From IMG/VR virus record IMGVR_UViG_3300033149_004203, positions 1-33,221 of that record: a DNA stretch of 33,221 nt; one strand, given 5' to 3'. Every line of letters starts with the position of its first letter. The first letter of the stretch is position 1. The DNA comes from a virus. The notes beneath the pieces were generated by a model. That model saw nothing but the letters and a program-made list of their open reading frames with translations, was not told the origin of the DNA and ran no database searches. This document shows positions 1 through 7,333 of the stretch, piece after piece. Made by a program: the position numbers and the translations under genes.

Positions 1-194
1 AGGTCGTTGTAGACCTCCGCCTTGGCGGGCTGTTTGGCGAACAGGACCCAGCCGGCCCCTCCGAATACTTCGACGTAGCAGGTGTGCTCGGGCAGCAGGG
101 CCACGATGGTCTTTGCCAGGGCTCTCTTGCCTCCGACCCATCCCATGAAAGACTGCATGGTTGCGTCCGTTTCCAGCGTTCCGGTTGTTGACAT
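1..194 (-). CDS. D12-class adenine DNA methyltransferase, N-terminal part (runs off the left edge)
   Basis: Reading leftwards from an ATG at 194 gives an open frame of 64 codons to the window edge. It contains GWVGGKRALAK (residues 18-28), the usual FxGGK-type N-terminal motif, and YVEVFGGAGWVLF (40-52), the S-adenosylmethionine-binding motif I of Dam-type enzymes, normally written as VEPFxGGGxVFF. Such enzymes methylate adenine N6, often to protect phage DNA from host restriction. The catalytic DPPY motif would lie beyond the edge, so activity cannot be judged. It starts 19 bp after the stop of the neighbouring glycosyltransferase and is probably in the same operon. The family call is solid; target site and role are not visible. 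Confidence 0.85.
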   Translation of the reverse strand, partial: MSTTGTLETDATMQSFMGWVGGKRALAKTIVALLPEHTCYVEVFGGAGWVLFAKQPAKAEVYND

Positions 195-213
195 CGTTGC
201 TTTCAGAGGTAAG

Positions 214-1161
214 CTAACGGCTATTCCTGGCTGGCCCCCTCGGTGAAGCTGTTCGAGCAGCTTCGCGGGCAGGTGCTTGCGTTCCGACCTGCCTGGGGCC
301 GGCCTTCCTGTCTATGCGGTCCACGGGCTGGCCGGCTTTGTAGACGATCTCGAAGCGGCCGGGGAGGGCTGCCTCTATCACTTCGGGGCGGCGGGGGGCG
401 TTGGGGTCCGGGCTTCCTCGATATGTCGGCGTGAGCCTGTCCTGTCTGCTGTGGAGCAGCATGCGCAGGGCGAGGGCGTGGATCTCCTCCTCTGTCATCT
501 CCCCGATCGGGGAGGCGTGCTTCTTGCCGGCGTAGACCCGCAGGCCGTCAGGACGATCGGGGGCGCGCAGGTAGTCTCGCATCCGCTGGCGCTCCACCAG
601 CCTCCGGTCGGGCTTGACTCCCTTGATGTGGAACAGCAGCGGACCGGGGCCGTTCTTGGAGACGATGGCCCGTTCGCGGCCCTCTCCCTCCGGCCGGGCA
701 CAGGTGCCGCCGGTCCAGAAGAAGTCACTGAACGCGCGGCGGTTGACGTAGACGTGGCAGCGATCGTAGTGGCGCAGGCGCTGGGTGGTGTGGTGGAAGT
801 CGCCCCACATCTCGCACAACGGCAAGCGGGTCACAGCCGAGGGCGACTGTGCCACACGCTCCAAGAGGTCGGCGTTGTATTCGCAGAGCACGTCGTCTGA
901 GTCCAGCCAGAACAGGTGGTCCGCGTCGGTCAGCGTGGCCAGCCGGTTGCGGGCTTCGATCCATCCGAGCTGGCGTCCCTCGTGGCGGACGTATCGCACG
1001 TTCTTGTGCCGGCGCGCGAAGTCGGCGGCGACGTCGGGCGTGTGGTCGGTGGAGGCGTCGTCCAGGACGATGATCTGGTCGAAGCGGTCGACGATGGAAG
1101 CCAGACAGAAGCGCAGGGCGTAGTCGTCATTGTAGGCTGGGATGAGGGCGGTCAGGTTCAT
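214..1161 (-). CDS. Family 2 (GT-A) glycosyltransferase
   Basis: A 315-residue protein starting at the ATG at 1161, behind a GGAGGGGA ribosome site; the reading frame is open further upstream, but this start overlaps the previous stop as ATGA. The N-terminus MNLTALIPAYNDD, the nucleotide-binding LDDAST (33-38) and the metal-binding WLDSDD (85-90) are standard GT2 features. Such enzymes transfer a sugar from a nucleotide sugar to an acceptor in the cytoplasm. The last 100 residues are charged and have no fold I recognise. An interspersed repeat encodes VAQSPSAV near residue 103. It is the last glycosyltransferase of the cassette. Acceptor and sugar cannot be read from the sequence; virion protein, host polysaccharide or modified DNA are all possible. 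Confidence 0.85.
   Translation of the reverse strand: MNLTALIPAYNDDYALRFCLASIVDRFDQIIVLDDASTDHTPDVAADFARRHKNVRYVRHEGRQLGWIEARNRLATLTDADHLFWLDSDDVLCEYNADLLERVAQSPSAVTRLPLCEMWGDFHHTTQRLRHYDRCHVYVNRRAFSDFFWTGGTCARPEGEGRERAIVSKNGPGPLLFHIKGVKPDRRLVERQRMRDYLRAPDRPDGLRVYAGKKHASPIGEMTEEEIHALALRMLLHSRQDRLTPTYRGSPDPNAPRRPEVIEAALPGRFEIVYKAGQPVDRIDRKAGPRQVGTQAPAREAARTASPRGPARNSR
832..856. repeat. Interspersed repeat, CACAGCCG...CTGTGCCAC type, copy 1
   Basis: CACAGCCGAGGGCGACTGTG followed by CCAC, an imperfect palindrome lying in frame inside a glycosyltransferase gene. A second copy sits at 6508-6534 in the sulfatase-like gene, where it encodes the related peptide VAQPPPAV. Confidence 0.6.
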
Positions 1162-1571
1162 GGCGTTCTCCCCTCCGCTTCGTAGAGGTCGAACAGCACG
1201 CCCGCGATCCGGTTCGCCAGGAGTTCCCACGCCGCGAAGTGCTTGTCGTCCGGATCGAGATCCCCGGCCGTGTCCGCTGTGAGCAGGTGGGCGACCTCAT
1301 GACACACGATCCACCGCGGGTCGCGGGTCCCGCTGATGTCTGCCTCGCGGCACTGCGTGAGGTTGACGGCGATGACGGCATGCATCGTCGGCGCGTAGTG
1401 GGTCACTCCCCCGAACTGCTGGTCGAAGGCGGTCATGCCGGCCGTCCGCGCCGTGGCTGCGTCCGTGGTGAGCGCCAGCGTCCAGTCGCGCAGCGAGAGC
1501 TTCCTCTGCGCCCAGCGCATGATCCGGGGGAGTTCAGCGGGATCACATTCGATGTATGGGGGGATCCTCAC
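1158..1571 (-). CDS. HExxH metallopeptidase-like small protein
   Basis: A 137-residue protein with CHEVAHLLTAD at residues 90-100, so H91-E92-x-x-H95 forms a zincin-type zinc-binding and catalytic motif. No signal peptide or transmembrane segment is visible, so it should act in the cytoplasm. The protein is shorter than most secreted zincins and resembles the compact HExxH proteins found as accessory genes in phages. The third zinc ligand is not obvious; candidates are the acidic residues in DLDPDDKHFAAWE (about 104-116). It overlaps the flanking glycosyltransferase genes by ATGA on both sides, so it is cotranslated with them. A role in trimming a virion protein or regulating a host factor is only a guess. 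Confidence 0.65.
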   Translation of the reverse strand: MRIPPYIECDPAELPRIMRWAQRKLSLRDWTLALTTDAATARTAGMTAFDQQFGGVTHYAPTMHAVIAVNLTQCREADISGTRDPRWIVCHEVAHLLTADTAGDLDPDDKHFAAWELLANRIAGVLFDLYEAEGRTP

Positions 1572-2467
1572 GCGGGGGCCTCCTCGGGAACGGCAGGACT
1601 ATCCGCAGGATCACGTCGGGCGCGCGCGCCCTTAGCGCCAATCGAAGATTGGCTCGCAGATGCCGCAGATGGAATGAGAGACCAGTAGGGCTCCAGGTCG
1701 CCGGGGGTGAGGGGTTCGCCGTTGCCGAAGTCCTGGTTGACCTGGCGGAATCGCTCGGCGGCGTCGGGCTTGTTGCCGATGCTGGATATGTGGCCGACGT
1801 TCTGGCCCCAGCGGTAGACGTATGAAGGCAAGTTCGGACCCTTGTCATCGGTGATGTGCCGGTCGCCGATCTTGTGGAGTCGGCCGGCCTTGCGGAAGGC
1901 GGTCAGGAGCGCCTTGGCCTGGCCGCTGTGTTTGGGCGGATAGCCGCCGAGATCGAGGGCTTCCTGGCGGCGGAAGACCATCGATCCCTCGAACACGTTG
2001 TGGCGGGCGCCCTTGAACTGGAGGGCTTCGCGCGGCCCGGTGAGATACCAGGCGCCCCTTGCCTTCACGCAGCCCGTGTCGCGCGCCAGGAGGGCCGCTA
2101 CGCTCCGTGATAGGTGCCAGGGCAGGTATAGGTCATCGTCGTCCCAGTGTGCCACCAGCGGCGTTTCTGCGAGTTCCAAGAGCGCCTGGCGCTTGTGGCC
2201 CAGGTTCGGACAATGCCCGTCCGGCACGTTCTGGATGGTGACTGGCATAGGGGGACAGGACCCTGAACGGCCTAAGGGTCCAGTCCCCTCCTCTACGCGG
2301 ATCGGCACGGGCGCGTCATTCAGGATCAGCAGATGCTTGTTCGGGTAGTCCTGGGCCAGGAAACAGGCCAGAGCCTCGCGCAGGCGGGCGAACCGGCCGT
2401 AGGTCGGGCACAGGCACGTCACGGCCGGAAGTGCGGATTGCGGATCGCGGATTGCGGATTCAGTCAT
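1568..2467 (-). CDS. GT-A glycosyltransferase with an in-frame palindromic insert (tandem paralogue of the next gene upstream)
   Basis: A 299-residue protein started at the ATG at 2467, preceded by GGAGG at 7-nt spacing, rather than at the in-frame ATG at 2485. TCLCPTYGRF (17-26), LLILNDA (46-52) and AHWDDDDLYLPWHL (106-119) mark a GT-A fold with an Asp-rich metal site. It is clearly homologous to the protein at 2460-3230; both end with a FGNGEPLTP motif. Residues 61-73 (GTGPLGRSGSCPP) are encoded by a palindromic element and interrupt the alignment to the paralogue. Residues 4-13 (SAIRDPQSAL) come from an ATTGCGG heptamer repeat. The C-terminal 30 residues also look repeat-derived. Both inserts are in loops or tails, so the enzyme could still work. 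Acceptor unknown. Confidence 0.82.
   Translation of the reverse strand: MTESAIRDPQSALPAVTCLCPTYGRFARLREALACFLAQDYPNKHLLILNDAPVPIRVEEGTGPLGRSGSCPPMPVTIQNVPDGHCPNLGHKRQALLELAETPLVAHWDDDDLYLPWHLSRSVAALLARDTGCVKARGAWYLTGPREALQFKGARHNVFEGSMVFRRQEALDLGGYPPKHSGQAKALLTAFRKAGRLHKIGDRHITDDKGPNLPSYVYRWGQNVGHISSIGNKPDAAERFRQVNQDFGNGEPLTPGDLEPYWSLIPSAASASQSSIGAKGARARRDPADSPAVPEEAPA
1637..1653. repeat. 17-bp palindrome GCCAATC-N3-GATTGGC, copy 1
   Basis: A perfect 7-bp inverted repeat with a 3-nt loop, found again at 8449-8465. Both copies lie near the 3' end of glycosyltransferase genes. Confidence 0.6.
2251..2288. repeat. Palindromic element P1 (in frame within glycosyltransferase)
   Basis: Core GGGGACAGGACCCT at the left end and AGGGTCCAGTCCCC at the right end form a hairpin of about 38 bp. 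Read on the minus strand it encodes GTGPLGRSGSCPP. Confidence 0.9.
2432..2460. repeat. ATTGCGG heptamer repeat, array 1
   Basis: About four imperfect copies of a 7-bp unit at the 5' end of a glycosyltransferase gene. A longer array of the same unit lies at 9227-9259. On the minus strand it encodes the NPQSAIR-type peptide. Confidence 0.75.
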
Positions 2468-3230
2468 GGGAAAGCCTCCGTTCAAGCTCGGCGTGGTCGG
2501 CGGGGCGCATCCGGGGCCGGGTGTCGCGGATGATCGTGTCCCACATCGGGCGCAGGTCGGCGGGCGTGAGCGGCTCGCCGTTGCCGAAGTCGGTGTTGGC
2601 CGCGCGGAACGCTTCGGCGCTCTTCAGCGCGACGTTGTGCGCGCCCTCCGTGCGGCGCACCACGACGCCGTGGATGCCGTGCTGGTCCATCGGGGCATAG
2701 AGCCCGGCCTCCTGGAAGGCGTGAAGGAGTTTGATGTTCTGGCCGACCTGGGCATCGGGGTAGCCGCCGAGCGCCAGGGCGGTCTCGCGGTTGAAGACCA
2801 TCGAGCCATCGTTGCCGCCAAACTCTCGGCCGGTGATCGCCCATCGGCCATCGACGAGGCGCATCCTCCAGGCCCTGCGCACCTTCGTGCATTCGAGGCC
2901 ACTCTCCAGCGTGCGGACGGCCTCCGAGAGGTGCCAGGGCAGGTAGAGGTCGTCATCGTCCCAGTGGGCTACTATAGGCGTTCCTGCGCATTCCAAGAGC
3001 CTCTGGCGCTTGAGGCCGAGGTTCTGGAACGGGGGATAATGGTTGACGACGAATACTTCTTCAAGTCTCGGGCCGCTGGCCGGAATGGGTTGTACTCCAT
3101 CATTGAGCACCAGGAGGCGCTTCTCGCCAGGGTAGTCCTGCGCCAGGAAGCAGGCCACAGCCCGGCGCAGAAGTTGAAACCGCCCGTAGGTCGGGCACAG
3201 ACACGTCACGGCCGGCCAGTGGGGTGTCAT
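2460..3230 (-). CDS. GT-A glycosyltransferase (tandem paralogue, element-free)
   Basis: A 256-residue protein; the ATG at 3230 overlaps the preceding stop as ATGA, which fixes the start despite an open frame upstream. TCLCPTYGRF (9-18), LLVLNDG (39-45) and AHWDDDDLYLPWHL (88-101) give the GT-A fold and Asp cluster. GSMVFNRETALALGGYP is the usual second half motif, where the enzyme inspects the acceptor. It aligns along most of its length with the downstream gene but lacks the palindromic insert, showing what the uninterrupted loop looks like. Its end overlaps the next start by 8 bp. Likely function is sugar transfer inside the same glycan-building cassette; specificity is not readable. Confidence 0.83.
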   Translation of the reverse strand: MTPHWPAVTCLCPTYGRFQLLRRAVACFLAQDYPGEKRLLVLNDGVQPIPASGPRLEEVFVVNHYPPFQNLGLKRQRLLECAGTPIVAHWDDDDLYLPWHLSEAVRTLESGLECTKVRRAWRMRLVDGRWAITGREFGGNDGSMVFNRETALALGGYPDAQVGQNIKLLHAFQEAGLYAPMDQHGIHGVVVRRTEGAHNVALKSAEAFRAANTDFGNGEPLTPADLRPMWDTIIRDTRPRMRPADHAELERRLSHD

Positions 3231-3898
3231 TGGTCGGTTCTCCTGTACGGGAAGACGTAGTTGTTGTGCGCCTCGTGGTGGATGACGCCGTGGGGTTCGC
3301 CCTCGAAGCTGATCTGTTCCTGCCCCCACCAGTCGGTGTCCTGGTCTCGCACGCCGGCCACGGCCAGGGCCAGCGCGAAGGCCGCCTGGGCGTGATGGTA
3401 GGCCCGCGAGAGCCGCTGCCCGCGCGCGTCGATCCATTCCCGCCAGTATCCGACGCGGGGCAGCATCGCGTTGGCGAGTTCCCCTCGCAGCAGGAAGGCG
3501 CAGGTTGTGCCGAGCGGGCGGTAGGCGAGGCCGGCGTCATTGAACAGCCCCTCGTATAGGTCCTGGCGCCAGCCGTTCCGCGCCTGGACCTGAAGGGGCG
3601 AGGCGCGCAGGGCGGCGGTCGCGCCCCGGCCCAGCGCACGGTGCACAAGCTCGCGGACGTGGCCGTAGACGAGGGAGTCCGCGTCTATGGACAACAGCCA
3701 GTCGGTCTGGACGCCGCCCAGAACCTCGTATCCCGTGGCGATCCGGAGCCACTCGGGCGCCTCGGCGCTATATCGGTGGATCTCCACCCGGTCGGGGCAG
3801 GCGTGCTCGTAGAGCATGAGGGCGGCGGCGGCCGCGCGCCGGCCCCATATCGAGTCCGTCACTCGGAACACGACGGTCAGGCTTTCAGACTTGGCCAT
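3227..3898 (-). CDS. DxD-motif glycosyltransferase-like protein (cassette paralogue A)
   Basis: A 223-residue protein with a predicted GT-A Rossmann-like start (LTVVFRVTDSIWGRRAA) and LLSIDADSL (68-76), where D72-A-D74 is the metal and nucleotide-sugar binding DxD. Near the C-terminus, GVIHHEAHNN holds a His-His pair that recurs in the two other DxD enzymes of this cassette (GIVHHLG and GVIHHFN). The three are therefore likely paralogues that arose by duplication and diverged strongly. The order resembles GT8-like enzymes, but the family number is uncertain. It overlaps the upstream gene by 22 bp and the downstream gene by ATGA, so it belongs to the same translationally coupled operon. Confidence 0.75.
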   Translation of the reverse strand: MAKSESLTVVFRVTDSIWGRRAAAAALMLYEHACPDRVEIHRYSAEAPEWLRIATGYEVLGGVQTDWLLSIDADSLVYGHVRELVHRALGRGATAALRASPLQVQARNGWRQDLYEGLFNDAGLAYRPLGTTCAFLLRGELANAMLPRVGYWREWIDARGQRLSRAYHHAQAAFALALAVAGVRDQDTDWWGQEQISFEGEPHGVIHHEAHNNYVFPYRRTDQ

Positions 3899-4551
3899 GC
3901 CTCATCTCCAAAGGGGTCGGCGTCCGAGCCGAGGTGATGGACGATGCCGGGCGGCTCGTCCTTCCAATGGAAGCTGTGTTCGCGCGAGGTCAGCTCCCCG
4001 ACCTGCCAGCCATCGTTCGCGACGAGGGCGGCCAGCGCGAACTGGTCGCGCATCCACCACTCGGGCTTGCCGCGGAAGCGCATGAGGGGGTCGGGCAGGC
4101 CGCACGCGCGTATGGCGGCGGACCAGCCAGACAGCTCATCACGCAGCACACTGGAGACCCTCGGCCGGCACAGGATCAGACCGCAGTTGTATACGGGCAG
4201 GTGAGGCAGGCGGAACCGATCGAGGATGGCATACCATTTCTGCCGGTCGATCTTCCCGCCCGTCCAGGCCGAGCCGACGCGCAGGTAGATATCGGCGTCG
4301 CACACGAACAGGCCGTTCAGGTTCGAGTTGGCCCAGGTGTCGGCGTCGAGCGTCAGCACCCATTCTGTGGCGCATTCCTCGCCTGGCATCACGGAGGCCC
4401 GCACACCCCAGGGGTGCTCGCCGCCGTCTACCTCGGCGATCCGCACGCGGACGCCGGGGTTGGCGCGGGCGACGCTGTATGCGCTGGCGGCCGCGCGGCG
4501 CTGCCACTGGGCGTCATGCGTCACGGCATAGCAGACGGTTATGTCAGTCAT
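3877..4551 (-). CDS. DxD-motif glycosyltransferase-like protein (cassette paralogue B)
   Basis: A 224-residue protein; the ATG at 4551 overlaps the methyltransferase stop as ATGA. MTDITVCYAVTHDAQWQRRA at the start and WVLTLDADTW (64-73, D69-A-D71) indicate a GT-A-type nucleotide-sugar binding domain. YNCGLILCRP in the middle is typical of GT8-like enzymes, which have an N-C-G-type stretch after the DxD. The C-terminal GIVHHLGSDADPF matches the His-His motif of the two sister proteins. No membrane segment is seen. It probably adds one sugar to a glycan started by another enzyme of the cassette. Confidence 0.75.
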   Translation of the reverse strand: MTDITVCYAVTHDAQWQRRAAASAYSVARANPGVRVRIAEVDGGEHPWGVRASVMPGEECATEWVLTLDADTWANSNLNGLFVCDADIYLRVGSAWTGGKIDRQKWYAILDRFRLPHLPVYNCGLILCRPRVSSVLRDELSGWSAAIRACGLPDPLMRFRGKPEWWMRDQFALAALVANDGWQVGELTSREHSFHWKDEPPGIVHHLGSDADPFGDEAWPSLKA

Positions 4552-5114
4552 GGCCCCCCCCGCTTCTCCGCCCACCACACGTCGTGCAGTTCTGTGTGGG
4601 CGCGATCGGCGAACGCCTCGCGGACGGCACGGACCACTCCCCAGTCTTCGCCCTTCGGCGACGTGGCCCGATAATCGTGTCCGCTCACGAACCCGCCGGC
4701 GCGGACCTTCGGGGTCCACAGCGCGATGTCCTGCCGCACGTAGTCGTAGAAATGGTTCCCGTCGATGAACACGAAGTCGAGGCTGGCCTCCGGGATCATC
4801 CCTGCGGCCTCGACACTGAAGGCGCGCATGACGAACACGCGCGCTGCGAAGGGCTGGGCGCGCCGCAGGTAGTCGAGGTAGTCCCGGTCGAAAGTTTCTT
4901 GAGTGCGCTGCTTGGTGGGGGCCAGGCTCTTGTCATACTCAGAGTAGGCCCGCCAGGGATCCACTGCATAGATCAACTCCAGGTCCGGCAGATGCTCAAG
5001 GAGTTGGATCTGCGTCGTGCCGTGGTTCACGCCGATCTCCGCGCCGATGCGGTGGGGCCGGTCGCGCAGCAGCTTCACCAACACGGCGGCGTGCTTGGTC
5101 GGTTTATGCGGCAT
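4548..5114 (-). CDS. Class I SAM-dependent methyltransferase
   Basis: A 188-residue protein with GAEIGVNHGTTQIQLL (24-39), a motif I glycine loop, then LIYAVDPW (motif II acidic residue binding the SAM ribose), and LDFVFIDGNHFYDYVRQDI, the motif typical of Methyltransf_24-type enzymes, followed by GGFVSGHDY. These enzymes often methylate sugars or O-linked groups in polysaccharide and antibiotic clusters. Sitting between two glycosyltransferase genes, with an 11-bp overlap upstream and an ATGA overlap downstream, it is a plausible glycan-capping methyltransferase. The substrate is inferred only from context; a protein or small-molecule target cannot be excluded. Confidence 0.8.
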   Translation of the reverse strand: MPHKPTKHAAVLVKLLRDRPHRIGAEIGVNHGTTQIQLLEHLPDLELIYAVDPWRAYSEYDKSLAPTKQRTQETFDRDYLDYLRRAQPFAARVFVMRAFSVEAAGMIPEASLDFVFIDGNHFYDYVRQDIALWTPKVRAGGFVSGHDYRATSPKGEDWGVVRAVREAFADRAHTELHDVWWAEKRGGP

Positions 5115-5826
5115 GTGCTTCCCTCCTCCTGTCGATCTCGGCCTCGATGGCGCCCTCGCGCTCCAGGTCCCGGTAGATCCGGCCGTTGAAGTGGTGGATG
5201 ACGCCGAGTTCTTCCGGCCTCGAATGCCATGAGAAGGCGTGGGGGCCGGCCCAGCAGGTATCGGCGTCGAGAATGCCAGCCTCCGCCAGGGCGAGCGTGA
5301 TGCTGTGCTGATCGGGTTTCTTGTGCGGGCGGGTGAAGATGTCCTCGTCGTAAGCCAGGTAGCGTTTCCGCCACACCGGGATGCGGGGCACCCATTCGGA
5401 GGCCGCCCGGCAGTCCACGAGCATGGCGCCGTTCCAGACGATGTCGCGTTGCATGGATTCGTAGCGGTCGAGGAGGTGGAGCCAGCGGCCCTCGTGCCAT
5501 TGCGGATGGTCGTGCAGATTCGAGCGGCGGGCCATGATCAGGCAGCCCACGGAACGTGCCTGGGACACCAGCGGGCGCACGTCGCCCGTGCACAGCACGT
5601 CGGCGTCCAGGAACAGGACCCAGCGCGTCTGCGCGTCGAGGATGCCCTCGAACCGGTTCTGCGATGTCCCGTAGGGATACAGGAGCGTGTCCACGTCGGG
5701 GGAGTGTTCTCTGACCGAGTTCAGGGCGCGCTTGGCGCGCTCCATCCAGACGCCGGGCGTGGCGGCGCAGACGACCGTCATCTCCCGCTGCCGCCACTTC
5801 CTGGCCGTGTGTGATCTCTCAGACAT
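5104..5826 (-). CDS. DxD-motif glycosyltransferase-like protein (cassette paralogue C)
   Basis: A 240-residue protein starting at the ATG at 5826 (GGAGG 10 nt upstream); an internal ATG at 5781 (MTVVCAATPG) is a possible alternative that begins right at the fold. WVLFLDADVLCTG (69-81, D74-A-D76) is the metal site. NGAMLVDC and ELGVIHHFNGRIYRDLE match the central and C-terminal motifs of the two sister enzymes. Its stop codon lies inside the methyltransferase gene (11-bp overlap) and its start overlaps the sulfatase-like gene by 8 bp. Likely a cytoplasmic sugar transferase in the same pathway. Confidence 0.75.
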   Translation of the reverse strand: MSERSHTARKWRQREMTVVCAATPGVWMERAKRALNSVREHSPDVDTLLYPYGTSQNRFEGILDAQTRWVLFLDADVLCTGDVRPLVSQARSVGCLIMARRSNLHDHPQWHEGRWLHLLDRYESMQRDIVWNGAMLVDCRAASEWVPRIPVWRKRYLAYDEDIFTRPHKKPDQHSITLALAEAGILDADTCWAGPHAFSWHSRPEELGVIHHFNGRIYRDLEREGAIEAEIDRRREAHAA

Positions 5827-6619
5827 AGCCCAGCGCCTCCAGTTTCTGCATGGTGGTGGCCTGTTCAGCGCCGGCGATCTCCGCGCCCGTGGCCTCCAGC
5901 CAGGGGACCTCGAACAACTCGTCGTTGCGCCAGTTGCACTCGTGGCCGAACTTCCCGCCGTCCTCGCCCAGCATCTCGCCGTGGTCGCTGGTGACGACGA
6001 ACCGCTTGTCGGGCAGCGCGCCCGCCAGCATCCGCACGGCCTCCCAGACCAGGGACAGGTTCGCCAGGTATGCATCGCGCACTTCGGGCCACGTGAGCCG
6101 GCCAGCCTCCACCTCGTGGTCCGGACGCGCCAGCGCGTGGCAGCCTGAGATGAGGGGATGCTTGCCCCGGCCCCACCGACAGAGATTCAGCGGCACGGCG
6201 CCGATGTAGGGGCTGTGCGGCTGCAGGTAGTGCACGACGCAGCGGCAGCCGGCACTCGGCAGTGGGCAGCAGGCATCAACGGCTACGGCTGTCACGCTCA
6301 GCGGGTGGACGCTGGGGATCTGCAGATCGGTGAACCGGCCCCAGAGCTTGTCCCAGATCGGCTCGGTGCACAGCATCATCGACCGCGCCTGCACCGTGCG
6401 CTCCACTACGGGGTTGGCGCTGAAGTAGGTCACGTCCAGCCCGGCCAGGTGCGGCCCCACGCGGGAGATCCACGCCTCGGTGCACGGGGCGGGGGAACGG
6501 ACGGCCTCCACAGCCGGGGGCGGCTGTGCCACATTGCGGAACGCGTCGGCGCGGCAGGCGTCCAGGATTACCAGGACGTCCCAGTCGGTGTCTCTCAGCA
6601 GTGTGAGTTGCTCTCTCAT
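5819..6619 (-). CDS. Sulfatase / alkaline-phosphatase superfamily hydrolase-like protein
   Basis: A 266-residue protein with VLVILDACRADAF (15-27), where D20 is a metal ligand and C22-R23 lie near the usual nucleophile position, HYLQPHSPYIG (130-140), and VVTSDHGEMLGEDGGKFGHE (208-227) carrying the D212-H213 and H226 metal ligands. This layout matches short sulfatase-like proteins found beside glycosyltransferases in bacterial and archaeal surface-glycan clusters. The canonical sulfatase C-x-P-x-R is not present, so sulfate hydrolysis is not assured; transfer or removal of a phosphate-type group on a glycan is equally possible. Residues 31-38 (AQPPPAVE) and about 117-126 derive from interspersed repeats. 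Both ends overlap neighbours, so it is coupled to the cassette. Confidence 0.75.
   Translation of the reverse strand: MREQLTLLRDTDWDVLVILDACRADAFRNVAQPPPAVEAVRSPAPCTEAWISRVGPHLAGLDVTYFSANPVVERTVQARSMMLCTEPIWDKLWGRFTDLQIPSVHPLSVTAVAVDACCPLPSAGCRCVVHYLQPHSPYIGAVPLNLCRWGRGKHPLISGCHALARPDHEVEAGRLTWPEVRDAYLANLSLVWEAVRMLAGALPDKRFVVTSDHGEMLGEDGGKFGHECNWRNDELFEVPWLEATGAEIAGAEQATTMQKLEALGYV
6508..6534. repeat. Interspersed repeat, CACAGCCG...CTGTGCCAC type, copy 2
   Basis: CCACAGCCGGGGGCGGCTGT followed by GCCACAT, a near-perfect palindrome in frame in the sulfatase-like gene, encoding VAQPPPAV; copy 1 is at 832-856. Confidence 0.65.
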
Positions 6620-7296
6620 GGGGTTGCGCTCTCTGTGGCCGGAGGGGGGAGGGGGTGTAAGGGGACAGGGACCTTAACGTCTTTAGGGTCCCTGTCCCCC
6701 TGGGTCCCCTGGCCGTCCAGTGTTTCGCGCAGGCGTTCCCGCGCGGCCTCGACCTCCTCGCCGGTAGGCTCGGCGCGCAGACCACGGCGGGCCCGCGCGT
6801 GGAACTTCGCCTGGCGCCTCGCGCGCGCCTCGAACGCGTCCGGATCCTCACGCAGGCGCCGCAGTGTTTCCGCCTCGCGCCGCAGGGCGTCTCGTTCCAT
6901 CTCCACCAACAGGCGCTCGGAGCGATCGGCCCGCCGCTTCTCGGCTTCCTGCCGTTTGACTTTGGCCGGCTTCTCGGCCTCGAACACCGTCTCGAACATG
7001 CCCGCGCTCATCAGGCTGGACAGCGAACAGTTCTGCCCGAGGAACTCCTGACCCGCCTCCCACAGTTGCCGCGACTTGTGGATCACGCAGGCAACGGGGT
7101 TGGCCTGCCCACGGTCCTTGTACTCCCGCGCCCGGTTGGCCATGCGGCTGAGGGTCTCGGCCCGCGCGGTGGAGAAGGGCTTGTGCCAGACCTCCCGGTA
7201 GAGCCGGACCATCCTCAGCAGCCACTCACGCTGCTGAGGTGTGTGGCCCATATAGGCCATCGGGTCCTCCGGGACTGTGATCAGTTCGTCACTCAT
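6616..7296 (-). CDS. Charged helical protein of unknown function with element-derived tail
   Basis: A 226-residue protein that I do not recognise. Residues 1-100 look like a small globular domain (MAYMGHTPQQREWLLRMVRL; FLGQNCSLSSLMSAGMFETV). Residues 110-195 are rich in Arg, Glu and Ala in heptad-like order and should form a long helix or coiled coil. Residues 200-213 (GDRDPKDVKVPVP) are encoded by a palindromic element and are followed by a short Pro-rich end. The stop overlaps the start of the sulfatase-like gene by ATGA. No signal peptide or catalytic motif is seen. Possible roles include a scaffold or nucleic-acid-binding helper; none is supported. Confidence 0.7.
   Translation of the reverse strand: MSDELITVPEDPMAYMGHTPQQREWLLRMVRLYREVWHKPFSTARAETLSRMANRAREYKDRGQANPVACVIHKSRQLWEAGQEFLGQNCSLSSLMSAGMFETVFEAEKPAKVKRQEAEKRRADRSERLLVEMERDALRREAETLRRLREDPDAFEARARRQAKFHARARRGLRAEPTGEEVEAARERLRETLDGQGTQGDRDPKDVKVPVPLHPLPPPATESATP
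6661..6699. repeat. Palindromic element P2 (in frame)
   Basis: GGGGACAGGGACC...GGTCCCTGTCCCC hairpin of 39 bp, preceded by GTAA as in several other copies. On the minus strand it encodes GDRDPKDVKVPVP near the C-terminus of an unknown protein. Confidence 0.92.
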
Positions 7297-7302
7297 GGTT
7301 CA

Positions 7303-7330
7303 GCCGCAGATGAACGCAGATTCACGCAGA
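7303..7330. repeat. CGCAGATGAACGCAGAT-type interspersed repeat, forward copy
   Basis: AGCCGCAGATGAACGCAGAT and following bases; an inverted copy lies at 7560-7588 on the other side of the lipoprotein gene, and a diverged copy at 11048-11079. Confidence 0.65.
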
Positions 7331-7333
7331 CAA

